NCBI GenBank assembly: GCA_004552195.1
Contig: SFPC01000025.1
Location: 1-21,344 of the forward strand
Direction of reading: 5' to 3'
DNA length: 21,344 nt
Origin: Bacteroidales bacterium
GTDB lineage: Bacteria > Bacteroidota > Bacteroidia > Bacteroidales > Bacteroidaceae
The notes under the pieces: model-generated
Seen by the model: the letters and a program-made list of their open reading frames with translations, nothing else
Database searches by the model: none
Told to the model about the DNA's origin: nothing
Program-made: the position numbers and the translations under genes
Shown here: positions 14,492 to 21,344 of the stretch, one piece after another
Layout of the letters: each line of letters starts with the position of its first letter
Position numbering within the stretch: position 1 is the stretch's first letter

Positions 14492-14523
14492 GATCTACTA
14501 TTTTATGTATTGTACAATATAAA

Positions 14524-15639
14524 TTACTTCTTCTCCGCTTTGACGATGACCATCATGCCGGCAGCCAAGCGGTCGTTGTCTGCTTTGGAAAGTCCTTCAA
14601 AGTCGATGCGCACCGGTACGCGCTGCTGGATTTTCACGAAGTTGCCGGCAGAGTTGTCTGTCGGCACCAGCGAATACTTGGCTCCCGTTGCGCCGGAGAT
14701 GGCCGTTATCTTGCCTTCAAACACCTTGTCGCTCACGGCATCGATGGTCATTTTCACCTTTTGACCCACGTGGAGGTTTTCCACCTGCGTTTCCTTGTAG
14801 TTGGCGATGACCCATTTCTGCGTATTGGGCATGAGGTACGTGATGGTTTGTCCGGCATTGACCATCTGTCCCTCTTCCAGCGCGCGTCGGCCCAGTTTGC
14901 CGTCGCACGGGGCGAGCACCACGCAGTAGGAGAGGTTGAGCTTGGCCATTTCGAGGGCGGCTTTGGCTCTCTCAATGGCTGCTTCGTTGTTGGCCTTGCG
15001 CGTCTGCACCTCGTTCACTCCGGAGAGTGCGGCCTGCTTCTGTTTCAGCACGGCATCCAGCTTTTGCTGTGTGGCCTTGTATTCCGTTTCGTACTGTTCG
15101 AGCTGGATGGGCGTGGCAGCGTTGCGCTCCACGAGGTTCTTGTACCGCTTCACGTCCTTGGCCAGTTTTTCGAGGCGTATTTTTATTTCCGCGATGCTGG
15201 CATCGTAGACCGTGGCCGAGGTCTGCGTGGTTTGCAGCGAGGCATCCGTCACGTTGGCACCGGCCATGGCGTCTTTCAGTGCGGCTTCGGCCTCCATCAG
15301 GCGGATGCGGTATTCGCGGTCGTCGAGCGTGAGGAGCGTGTCGCCCTTATGGATGTCCTGATGTTCGGTGAAATAGATTTTCTTGATGTAGCCCGAGGCC
15401 CTGAGGTTGATGGGCGAGATGTACTGTTCCACCTGTGCGTCGTTGCTCGACTCGTTGCTCTTGTAGTCCACGAACATGAGGACTACCTGCACCACGCCCC
15501 AGACCACGAGTCCGAGGCCGATGAGGCTCACGAGCATTTGCCTCACTCTTTGTTTCTTCAGCTTTTTGGCTTGGTTTTCATGGCTTTGCGAGCCGCCCTG
15601 TGCCACGTTGTTGCTATGTGCTTGGTTATCTTGTGCCAT
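14524..15639 (-). CDS. HlyD/EmrA-type periplasmic adaptor protein
   Basis: 371-aa membrane fusion protein that links the MFS pump to the outer membrane channel. A polar N-terminus (1-34) is followed by one membrane helix (about 35-57, LVSLIGLGLVVWGVVQVVLMF). Next come the first half of the lipoyl domain (SPINLRASGYIKKIYFTEHQ, GDTLLTLDDREYRIRL), a long coiled-coil hairpin (about 110-235, rich in Ala, Glu, Lys), and the second lipoyl half (LSYCVVLAPCDGKLGRRALEEG). The beta-barrel region has WVIANYKETQVENLHVGQKV and ends with RVPVRIDF. EmrA-like proteins have just this order. Its start lies 30 bases after the TolC-type gene, so the two are in one operon. Confidence 0.93.
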   Translation of the reverse strand: MAQDNQAHSNNVAQGGSQSHENQAKKLKKQRVRQMLVSLIGLGLVVWGVVQVVLMFVDYKSNESSNDAQVEQYISPINLRASGYIKKIYFTEHQDIHKGDTLLTLDDREYRIRLMEAEAALKDAMAGANVTDASLQTTQTSATVYDASIAEIKIRLEKLAKDVKRYKNLVERNAATPIQLEQYETEYKATQQKLDAVLKQKQAALSGVNEVQTRKANNEAAIERAKAALEMAKLNLSYCVVLAPCDGKLGRRALEEGQMVNAGQTITYLMPNTQKWVIANYKETQVENLHVGQKVKMTIDAVSDKVFEGKITAISGATGAKYSLVPTDNSAGNFVKIQQRVPVRIDFEGLSKADNDRLAAGMMVIVKAEKK

Positions 15640-15669
15640 TTTGTTGTGCGGTGTTTGTTGGTTGTTAGG

Positions 15670-16995
15670 TTATTCTGAGAGTTTTTCGAGTTGTCCGGTG
15701 TATTTGAGGACCATGAGGTTTGAAACTTGGTAGTTGTAGTGGGCGGTGAGGTAGTTGTTTTGTGCTTCGCTCATGCTCATTTGGTCCTGCAGCACTTCGA
15801 CCATCGAGACGATGCCTTCGCGGTAGCGGTCGTAGGTAACGCCGTAGATGTCCTCGGCCAGCAGGTAGTTGTCGCGTTGTTTGTAGTAGTTGCGCTCGTT
15901 GTTCACCTGGTCCTTGATGGCGTTGGCGTATTGCGTCTGGAGGTTCTTCAGTGTGTTTTCGTAGCCGATGCGTGCGTTGTCGGCATCAAGTTGCGCCTTG
16001 CGCAGTTTCGACCGGCGTTCGTAGCCGTCGAAGATGGGCACGCGCAACGAGAGGCCGATGCCGTTCGAGCCGTACCAGTGGTTCGATTCGCCGGAGCGGA
16101 ACCAGTTCTTGAACTTGTCGGTGTAGGAACTGTACATCACGTTGGCGGTGAGGGCAAGGGTGGGGAGATAGGCGCCTTTGGCCAGTTTCGTCTGTTTATC
16201 GGCCAGCGTTATTTTCTGCTCCATGAGTTGGAGTTCGTAGAGATGGGGGGCGAGTCCGCTCATGGCGGCGGGGTCAAACTTGTCCACCGTTTTTTCCTCT
16301 ACGCATATCTTCGCATCGGCGGGATAGTCGAGGATGTATTTCAGCATGTTGTACTGCTCCACGAGCATGGCTTCGGCGTTGGCGGCTTGCACGCGTGTGC
16401 TTTCCAGACGCACGTTGATGCGTTTGAGGTCCACTTCCAGTGCCATCTCGTTGTCGTGGAAGGCTTGGGTGATGCTGCGCAGCTCTTCGAAGCGGCGTAT
16501 GTTGTCGTTGATGATGGTGAGCTGCTCGCGGGTGTTCTGTGCCAGGTAATAGACTTTGGCAATTTGCAGGATGAGGTCCTCGCGTGCCTTTTCGTAGGAG
16601 AGCTGGTTGATTTCGTCCACGGTTCGGGCAATCTCCATGGCGGTTTGTGCCGTTTGGCTGTACAGGGGCATTTGGAGCTGCACGCCGGCAGCGGCGTTGT
16701 ACTGGAGGGTTTTCGTGACGTTGTATGCCTTGCCGTACGCCCTGCCGTCCGTCACGGACACGGGTGGGGAGAAGTTGTCGTTGAAGTTGGCCACTGCGTT
16801 GATTTGAGGTAATAGCCGGGCTCTGTTTTCGCTGATGCCGTATTTTCCTTTGGCGATTTCGTTGCGTGAGGTTTTCAGGGAGAGGTTGTTTTCGATACCT
16901 ACTCTCAGGCACTCCTTCAGCGTGAGCGTTACTTGTGCGCCGGCAGTGAGTGTGGTCCAGACGGCAGCACAAATGGTTATCAATTTCCTTTTCAT
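15670..16995 (-). CDS. TolC-family outer membrane efflux protein
   Basis: 441-aa protein with a signal peptide (MKRKLITICAAVWTTLTAGAQ, cut after about residue 20). The TolC duplication follows: TLTLKECLRVGIENNLSLKTSRNEIAK with RLLPQINAVANFND in the first half, and LADKQTKLAKGAYLPTLALTANVMYSS with LSLRVPIFDGYERRSKLRKAQ in the second. Both halves are rich in long helices. It would form the outer-membrane channel for the following adaptor and pump. It is first in the operon; the upstream 300 bases must hold the promoter, but only a poor -7-like TAATTTCG is seen (about 17033-17026), so the operon may depend on another signal. Confidence 0.93.
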   Translation of the reverse strand: MKRKLITICAAVWTTLTAGAQVTLTLKECLRVGIENNLSLKTSRNEIAKGKYGISENRARLLPQINAVANFNDNFSPPVSVTDGRAYGKAYNVTKTLQYNAAAGVQLQMPLYSQTAQTAMEIARTVDEINQLSYEKAREDLILQIAKVYYLAQNTREQLTIINDNIRRFEELRSITQAFHDNEMALEVDLKRINVRLESTRVQAANAEAMLVEQYNMLKYILDYPADAKICVEEKTVDKFDPAAMSGLAPHLYELQLMEQKITLADKQTKLAKGAYLPTLALTANVMYSSYTDKFKNWFRSGESNHWYGSNGIGLSLRVPIFDGYERRSKLRKAQLDADNARIGYENTLKNLQTQYANAIKDQVNNERNYYKQRDNYLLAEDIYGVTYDRYREGIVSMVEVLQDQMSMSEAQNNYLTAHYNYQVSNLMVLKYTGQLEKLSE

Positions 16996-17196
16996 GTATA
17001 TGTATGTGTCTTAAACGGTGGCGAAATTAGCTCTTTTTGACTGATATTCCTCTTCTTTTAATGTACTTATTGGGGTATGGCCTGATGTTTTCTTCCTAAG
17101 GGCCGTGTTTTGTCATATAGGGAGAGCAGGCACCACGTTCGGGTGAAGCCGGAAACCGCATTTTTCATGCGAACACCTGCTTGCAAACAGTGTTTT

Positions 17197-17230
17197 TTAG
17201 GAATATACCATTTTTAGGAATATACCATTT
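17197..17230. repeat. 17-bp tandem duplication upstream of the efflux operon
   Basis: TTAGGAATATACCATTT occurs twice without gap (17197-17213 and 17214-17230), about 200 bases before the TolC-type start on the minus strand. Two identical adjacent sites could be a regulator binding site or a simple slippage product. Confidence 0.6.
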
Positions 17231-17233
17231 AGC

Positions 17234-17264
17234 CGGAGGAAGAAAAGCTGCTTTTCAACCTCCG
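17234..17264 (-). terminator. Hairpin after sdaA
   Basis: CGGAGG-AA-GAAAAG-CTG-CTTTTC-AA-CCTCCG is a perfectly symmetrical two-part stem, 29 bases past the sdaA stop. It lacks a clear U-tract on the minus strand, so it may be a processing or stability element rather than a classical terminator. Confidence 0.45.
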
Positions 17265-17292
17265 ACTAAGGGATGTTTCTCAGTGTACTTTT

Positions 17293-18492
17293 TTATTTCT
17301 TATACTGCTTGGCCAATCCGCCTTCCGACGTTTCGCGGTAGAGGGAAGGGAGGTCGTGTCCCGTCTGTTTCATCACCTCCACGGCCTTGTCGTACGAAAT
17401 GCGGTGTTCTCCCTCAGCATAGGTGGCGTAGAGGTTGGCGTCGAGGGCGCGTGCGGCGGCGTGGGCGTTGCGTTCGATGCAGGGAATCTGCACGAGGCCG
17501 CAGATAGGGTCGCACGTCATGCCGAAGTGATGCTCCAGTCCCATCTCGGCGGCATATTCCGTAGCGGCCAGCGAACCGCCGAAGATGTAGTTGGCGGCAG
17601 CGGCAGCCATGGCGCAGGCCACGCCCACTTCGGCCTGACATCCGGCTTCGGCACCCGAAATCGAGGCGCGGGCTTTGGCGATGTTGCCCACCAGTCCCGC
17701 AGTGGCCAGGGCGTGGAGCACACGTTTGTCGCTGAAGCGGCGGCTCTTGGCCACGTGGTAAAGCACGGCGGGCACCACGCCGCAGCTGCCGCAGGTGGGG
17801 GCTGTCACAATCCTTCCGCCCGAAGCATTCTCTTCTGAAACGGCCAGCGCGTAGGCAAACACGAGGCCGCGCGACTGCAGGTTGCTGCTGTACCCCATGG
17901 CCTTGATATAATAATGAGGTGCCTTGCGCCGCAGGTTTAGTCCGCCCGGCAGCACACCCTCTTCCTCCAGCCCGCGTTCCACGGCAGCCTTCATCACCTG
18001 CCACACCTCTTCGAGGTACTCCCATATTTCCGGGCCTTCGCAGTAATCCACGTATTGCCAGTAAGAGCGACCGCGTTCCTCGCACCATTGTTTGATGTCG
18101 AGCAGGTGGTCCAGTTCGTAGAGGTCGGGCGTTTCCGTCTGGTTGCCTCCCTCTTCGGCCAGTGCGCCGCCTCCTACGCTGTACACCGTCCAAGCATCGT
18201 GCGCCTGTCCTTCAGCGTCGACGGCTTCAAACTTCATGCCGTTGGGGTGGAAGGGCAGGACTACTTCGGGCAGCCACACGAAGTCCGTGCGTTCTTTGCC
18301 CAACACAGAGTATATGGCCCAGTCCGTGAGGTGGCCTTTTCCTGTGGCGGCCAGACTGCCGTAGAGCGTCACTTTGAAGCGTGGTGCGTCGGAGTGGGTG
18401 GCAAGGTATTTTTCGGCGGCGCGGCGCGGTCCCATGGTGTGTGAAGAGGACGGCCCTTGGCCTATGCGATAGAGTTCTTTCAGAGATTGCAT
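17293..18492 (-). CDS. sdaA: L-serine ammonia-lyase (serine dehydratase), iron-sulfur type
   Basis: Cytoplasmic enzyme converting L-serine to pyruvate and ammonia with an oxygen-sensitive 4Fe-4S cluster. The 399-aa single chain joins the beta-type N-terminal domain (ELYRIGQGPSSSHTMGPRRA, residues 6-25, then LYGSLAATGKGHLTD) and the alpha-type catalytic domain. The latter has APTCGSCGVVPA, SGAEAGCQAEVGVACAMAA, MTCDPICGLVQIPCIERN and GGSLAATEYAAEMGLEHHFG. The Cys residues in GCQAEVG and TCDPICG are the expected cluster ligands by comparison with the family. The ATG at 18492 gives the standard start. It is followed by a hairpin. fbp lies upstream in the same direction with a 76-bp gap that contains another hairpin, so a shared message is possible but uncertain. 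Confidence 0.96.
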   Translation of the reverse strand: MQSLKELYRIGQGPSSSHTMGPRRAAEKYLATHSDAPRFKVTLYGSLAATGKGHLTDWAIYSVLGKERTDFVWLPEVVLPFHPNGMKFEAVDAEGQAHDAWTVYSVGGGALAEEGGNQTETPDLYELDHLLDIKQWCEERGRSYWQYVDYCEGPEIWEYLEEVWQVMKAAVERGLEEEGVLPGGLNLRRKAPHYYIKAMGYSSNLQSRGLVFAYALAVSEENASGGRIVTAPTCGSCGVVPAVLYHVAKSRRFSDKRVLHALATAGLVGNIAKARASISGAEAGCQAEVGVACAMAAAAANYIFGGSLAATEYAAEMGLEHHFGMTCDPICGLVQIPCIERNAHAAARALDANLYATYAEGEHRISYDKAVEVMKQTGHDLPSLYRETSEGGLAKQYKK

Positions 18493-18504
18493 TCAATTGG
18501 GGAT

Positions 18505-18556
18505 TACGATAATATATAATGTATAGTTGCCTTCGGCCGTGAAGTGAACGGCCGAA
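18505..18556. repeat. Hairpin repeat between fbp and sdaA
   Basis: TTCGGCCG (18532-18539) pairs with CGGCCGAA (18549-18556) over a 9-base loop, next to ATAATATATAATGTATAG. The TATAATG plus CGGCCG arrangement resembles the elements at 4524-4560 and 14358-14393. It could separate the fbp and sdaA messages. No T-run follows on the minus strand. Confidence 0.45.
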
Positions 18557-18568
18557 ACTTGCACCTAC

Positions 18569-20554
18569 TTATTCTTTGATAAATCCGCGTCGGTACGCCA
18601 CGAGCAGTTTTTCGAGGTCGGCAATCTGTTCGCGCAGCTCCGCCCCCTTGTCCGTATCGTTCACCATGGCGCGGTGGCCCATCATTTCCACGATTTGCGT
18701 GGTCGACTGGATGTCCGTTCCGTTCAGAATAGCCTCCTCGGTCGAGGTGAATGGCGCGTGCTGCACCAGTTGGAAGCCGCGCGAGTGGTACACCAATGTA
18801 TAGCCGGCAATGCCCGTCGTGTCGTGGTAAGCCTTGGCAAACCCGCCGTCGATGACCATCAGCTTTCCGTCTGCTTTGATCGGTTTCTCGCCGTTCGATG
18901 CTCTCACGGGCACGTGTCCGTTGATGATGTGCCGGTGTTTGCCTTTCACGCCGAAGGCATCCATCAGCGCGTCGCACACTTCGCCGCTGTTGCGCAGGTG
19001 GTAATACCATCCCTTCTCCTCCTTGTGCGTTTCCTTGTCGGCAATGAAGTAGCGTTCAAAGGTCGCCATCTTCGACTTGTCGAAGAGCGGAGAGTCCGGC
19101 CCGCACCACAGGTACCAGAAATAGTCGCAAGCCTTCTCCCGTTCGGTCGCGTCGGCCGCCTCGTCGAACGTCAGCCGCACCAGTTGCTCCGTGCGTTCCA
19201 GCAGTTCGCGTCCTTTCACCTCCTGTCCCGCTACGCACACCGTTTTCAGCGAGCCGTCCTCGTTCATCGGCACCGAGGCGTGGAACAGCAGGTTGGAGTT
19301 GAAGATGCCGTACATTGAGCCGTGCAGCAGCAACTGAGCCACGTGTGCCTGCAGCCTGTCGGCCACCATGAACGAGTGTCTGATGCGCTCCATCAGCTCC
19401 TCCTCCTCCTCGCTCAGCTGGTAAGGATTGGCCGGGTCAAGCGTGGGCCAGCAGGTATCTTTCAGGGCATATTCCGTCCCGTTCACCCGGCACGTTCCTG
19501 CAGTCAGGTCCACGCCTTCCAACAGTGCGCGATCCTGCATACCCCATTCCGGGTGCGCAGCGTAGAGCTGTCCTTCCAGTTTGAATTGGATGATGGCAAT
19601 GGCCTTGTGCATTTGCGCAATGAGGCGGCATTGCTTCTCGTTGGGTTGGCGTTCCGGGTCTTCTATCTTCGGGTAGAACAGCGTGCAGGGGTCGTCAGCA
19701 TACGTCTCCATGGCAAAGGTGGCCAGGGGCACCATGTTGATGCCGTAGCCCTCCTCCAGCGTCTGCGTGTTGGCATAGCGGAACGACAGGCGTAGCACGC
19801 TGGCGATACACGCCTTGTTGCCCGCCGCTGCACCCATCCACAGCACATCGTGGTTGCCCCACTGAATGTCCCAGTGGTGGTACGCGCTCAGCGTGTCCAT
19901 GATGAGGTGCGCCCCCGGTCCGCGGTCGAAGATGTCGCCCAGGATGTGCAGCTGGTCAATGGAGAGCCGTTGTATCAGTTCGCAGATAGCCACGATGAAG
20001 CCCGCCGCCCGGCCCGTGCCGATGATGGTTTGGATAATCACTCCCACGTAAGCCTGCTTGTTGCGGTCGTCTGAGCTCTCGTGAAGCAGTTCCTCTATGA
20101 TGTAGGCAAATTCCTGCGGCAGACTTTTGCGCACTTTCGAGCGTGTGTACTTCGACGAAACATTGCGGCACACGGCAATGAGCTGGTTCAGCGTGGTCTG
20201 GTAATAGTCGGCCAGGTTCGTGTCCGTCTGTTTCACCAGTTCCAATTTCTGCTTGGGATAATAAATCAGCGTGCAGAGGTCGCGAATTTCTTTCTCGCGC
20301 AGCGTGTTGCCAAAGAGCTCCTGCACTTTCCGCTTGATGTTGCCCGAAGCGTTGTGCAGCACGTGTTCAAACGCCTCATGCTCGCCGTGCAGGTCGGCCA
20401 GGAAATGTTCCGTGGGTTTGGGCAGGTGCAGAATGGCTTCCAGGTTGATAATTTCTGTGGTAACGCGCGATATGGTGGGAAAGTCGCGTGCCAACAATTT
20501 CAGATAGCGTAAGTCAGCGCGGACATTGCCGGCTGAAAAGTCGTTTTTGGGCAT
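18569..20554 (-). CDS. fbp: Fructose-1,6-bisphosphatase, class III
   Basis: Removes the 1-phosphate of fructose-1,6-bisphosphate in gluconeogenesis, in the cytoplasm. The 661-aa length is typical of the Bacteroidetes/Firmicutes class III enzyme, which has a calcineurin-like metallophosphatase core. Metal-site motifs are visible: DLHGEHEAFEHVL (54-66), GDIFDRG (206-212) and GNHD (233-236), with later NGHVPVR and IDGGFAKAYH. The start MPKNDFSAGNVRADLRYLKLL is the family start. It stands first in a minus-strand run (fbp, sdaA, efflux operon). A good -7 box is 72 bases upstream. Together with sdaA, which makes pyruvate, it suits an organism growing on amino acids, but the link is only by neighbourhood. 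Confidence 0.97.
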   Translation of the reverse strand: MPKNDFSAGNVRADLRYLKLLARDFPTISRVTTEIINLEAILHLPKPTEHFLADLHGEHEAFEHVLHNASGNIKRKVQELFGNTLREKEIRDLCTLIYYPKQKLELVKQTDTNLADYYQTTLNQLIAVCRNVSSKYTRSKVRKSLPQEFAYIIEELLHESSDDRNKQAYVGVIIQTIIGTGRAAGFIVAICELIQRLSIDQLHILGDIFDRGPGAHLIMDTLSAYHHWDIQWGNHDVLWMGAAAGNKACIASVLRLSFRYANTQTLEEGYGINMVPLATFAMETYADDPCTLFYPKIEDPERQPNEKQCRLIAQMHKAIAIIQFKLEGQLYAAHPEWGMQDRALLEGVDLTAGTCRVNGTEYALKDTCWPTLDPANPYQLSEEEEELMERIRHSFMVADRLQAHVAQLLLHGSMYGIFNSNLLFHASVPMNEDGSLKTVCVAGQEVKGRELLERTEQLVRLTFDEAADATEREKACDYFWYLWCGPDSPLFDKSKMATFERYFIADKETHKEEKGWYYHLRNSGEVCDALMDAFGVKGKHRHIINGHVPVRASNGEKPIKADGKLMVIDGGFAKAYHDTTGIAGYTLVYHSRGFQLVQHAPFTSTEEAILNGTDIQSTTQIVEMMGHRAMVNDTDKGAELREQIADLEKLLVAYRRGFIKE

Positions 20555-20625
20555 AGAGTCAGGTTTAAGTAGGATAGGGCAGTACGCCCATTTGCCGAGG
20601 CATACCCGTCAGGCATGTCGCGAGG

Positions 20626-20633
20626 CAAAGGTA
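20626..20633 (-). promoter_or_regulatory. Candidate -7 box for fbp
   Basis: TACCTTTG on the minus strand (20633-20626) fits TAnnTTTG. ATTG lies 21 bases upstream as a possible -33. The leader before the ATG would be about 65 bases. Confidence 0.45.
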
Positions 20634-20885
20634 AGTCAAGGTTGTATAAAAGACCAATCTTTTTTTCAACTTTTTTGTGAAATGGAGAAACGATGCCGTG
20701 CTGACGGCAAACTGCTAACTACCGGTAGGAAACAGAAGGACGGAGCCGGAAAATTCAATTCCTGTTCTAAATGAAACAAACGTTACTTATATCATCAACA
20801 GCTGTTGCTTTTCTAAAAACTTCCCCATCTCATTCACTGAAGTTGCGGATGTGAACGGGTGATGAGGAATAAGGTCTGGAGTTTA
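20634..20885. other. Gene-free stretch upstream of fbp
   Basis: Apart from the fbp -33 region I see no gene, RNA or clear repeat here. The small open frame at 20526-20774 overlaps the fbp promoter and resembles no known protein. Confidence 0.5.
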
Positions 20886-20913
20886 TGATGTGCCTTGCCA
20901 AATAGTCCTGGAG

Positions 20914-21340
20914 TTGTTTTTCCTACTCGTCGAGCTCGGCAAAATAGTCGGCGACTTGTGAAGAGAACTTCACGCAGCGACCTGCTTGGGTCTACGAGGC
21001 GGGGTGATCACGCTGAAAAAGCCGTAATTTGTTTTGGAAATACGCTTTTTGCGCGCGCGTATATACGCATTTTATTTCCCGAAAAAAGCATTCACTCCTT
21101 CACACGACGTGCTTTTTCCACTGATTTCCATCGGTTTCGAGTGTGAAGGGTTGGGCTTTCAAAGTATTCACACGGTTCCCGAAGCATTCACACTGACTTC
21201 CGAAGCATTCACACTGACTTCCGAAGCATTCACACCGGCGGTGAACACTTGTGAAGGGTTGAAAGAGCAAGCCTTCACACCGGAAAACCGCCTCATAATC
21301 AGGAGGTAAGCGGTATGAACGTTCCGCTGTGCTGTGAATG
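20914..21340 (+). repeat. Dispersed palindrome/hairpin repeat, copy 3
   Basis: Same order of blocks as copy 2: TTTTTCCTACTCGTCGAG (from 20917) and CAAAATAG; then GCGCGCGCGTATATACGC (palindrome 21058-21067); GAAAAAAGCATTCACTCCTT; CTGATTTCCATCGGTTTC; and GTGTGAAGGGTTG (21141-21153). It then continues with many TTCACAC and GTGAAGGGTTG strings up to the window edge. The open frame 21034-21309 that runs through it translates the repeat (PEAFTLTSEAFTLTSEAFTP) and is probably not a gene. Confidence 0.75.
21181..21235 (+). repeat. 21-bp tandem repeat, 2.6 units
   Basis: GAAGCATTCACACTGACTTCC at 21181-21201 (21 bases; last base C at 21201) is repeated identically at 21202-21222, and its first 13 bases again at 21223-21235. 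Lies inside repeat copy 3. The length is a multiple of three, so it reads through as a 7-residue repeat in the open frame. Confidence 0.9.
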
Positions 21341-21344
21341 CTTG

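Larger units (their letters stand above)
16996..17292. other. Spacer between the efflux operon and sdaA
   Basis: No gene is seen. It contains the start region of the efflux operon, a 17-bp direct repeat (17197-17230) and a hairpin after sdaA (17234-17264). Confidence 0.5.

Noticed and set aside
13473..14522. Long open frame antisense to the MFS gene
   Set aside because: It mirrors the coding strand of a well-recognised transporter and has no domain of its own; the same applies to 14761-15678, 15727-16812 and 18674-19318.
21034..21309. 91-aa open frame with SEAFTLT heptads
   Set aside because: The heptads arise from the 21-bp DNA tandem repeat within a dispersed intergenic element; similar blocks at copies 1 and 2 are not open in frame.

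Overview
The window looks like chromosomal DNA of a gut-type Bacteroidales bacterium (Bacteroides/Prevotella relatives). The pointers are promoter-like TTTG-N19-TAnnTTTG signals, a DUF4834 protein, a folP-cdaA gene pair, a class III fructose-bisphosphatase, and the lack of strong Shine-Dalgarno sequences. No rRNA or tRNA gene was seen, and no cas gene.

Left part (1-4442, + strand): a composite hairpin/promoter repeat, murF (cell wall), a 1.2 kb gene-free stretch with two inverted copies of a dispersed repeat and the relic of an AraC-type regulator, then folP (folate) overlapping cdaA (c-di-AMP synthesis). Middle (4443-8828): more repeats, one carrying a near-ideal promoter, then psd and pssA (two consecutive steps of phosphatidylethanolamine synthesis), a small DUF4834 membrane protein, and a convergent minus-strand operon of pflA, a LuxR-type regulator with a receiver-like domain and a 134-aa unknown protein.

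8829-12680 is the most unusual part. A second large repeat block supplies promoters in both directions. It is followed by a membrane-spanning TPR/HTH sensor-regulator with a lipoprotein signal. Next comes a four-repeat CRISPR array whose repeat ends in the type V-A (Cas12a) crRNA hairpin AATTTCTACTATTGTAGAT on the minus strand. No cas gene lies in the window. Where a leader should be, the array abuts a broken ImmA/IrrE metallopeptidase gene.

Right part (12681-20554, all minus strand): a three-gene efflux operon in the order TolC-type outer membrane protein, HlyD/EmrA-type adaptor, 14-TM MFS pump, with a palindromic repeat between the last two genes; then sdaA (serine to pyruvate) and fbp (gluconeogenesis). 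The last 800 bp hold the fbp promoter and a third copy of the dispersed repeat seen at 1742-2127.

Genes point toward 11.5-12.7 kb from both sides, and the + strand changes from C-rich to slightly G-rich there. At least four intergenic repeat families occur, several carrying promoter or hairpin signals. They and the orphan array are the main objects of interest.
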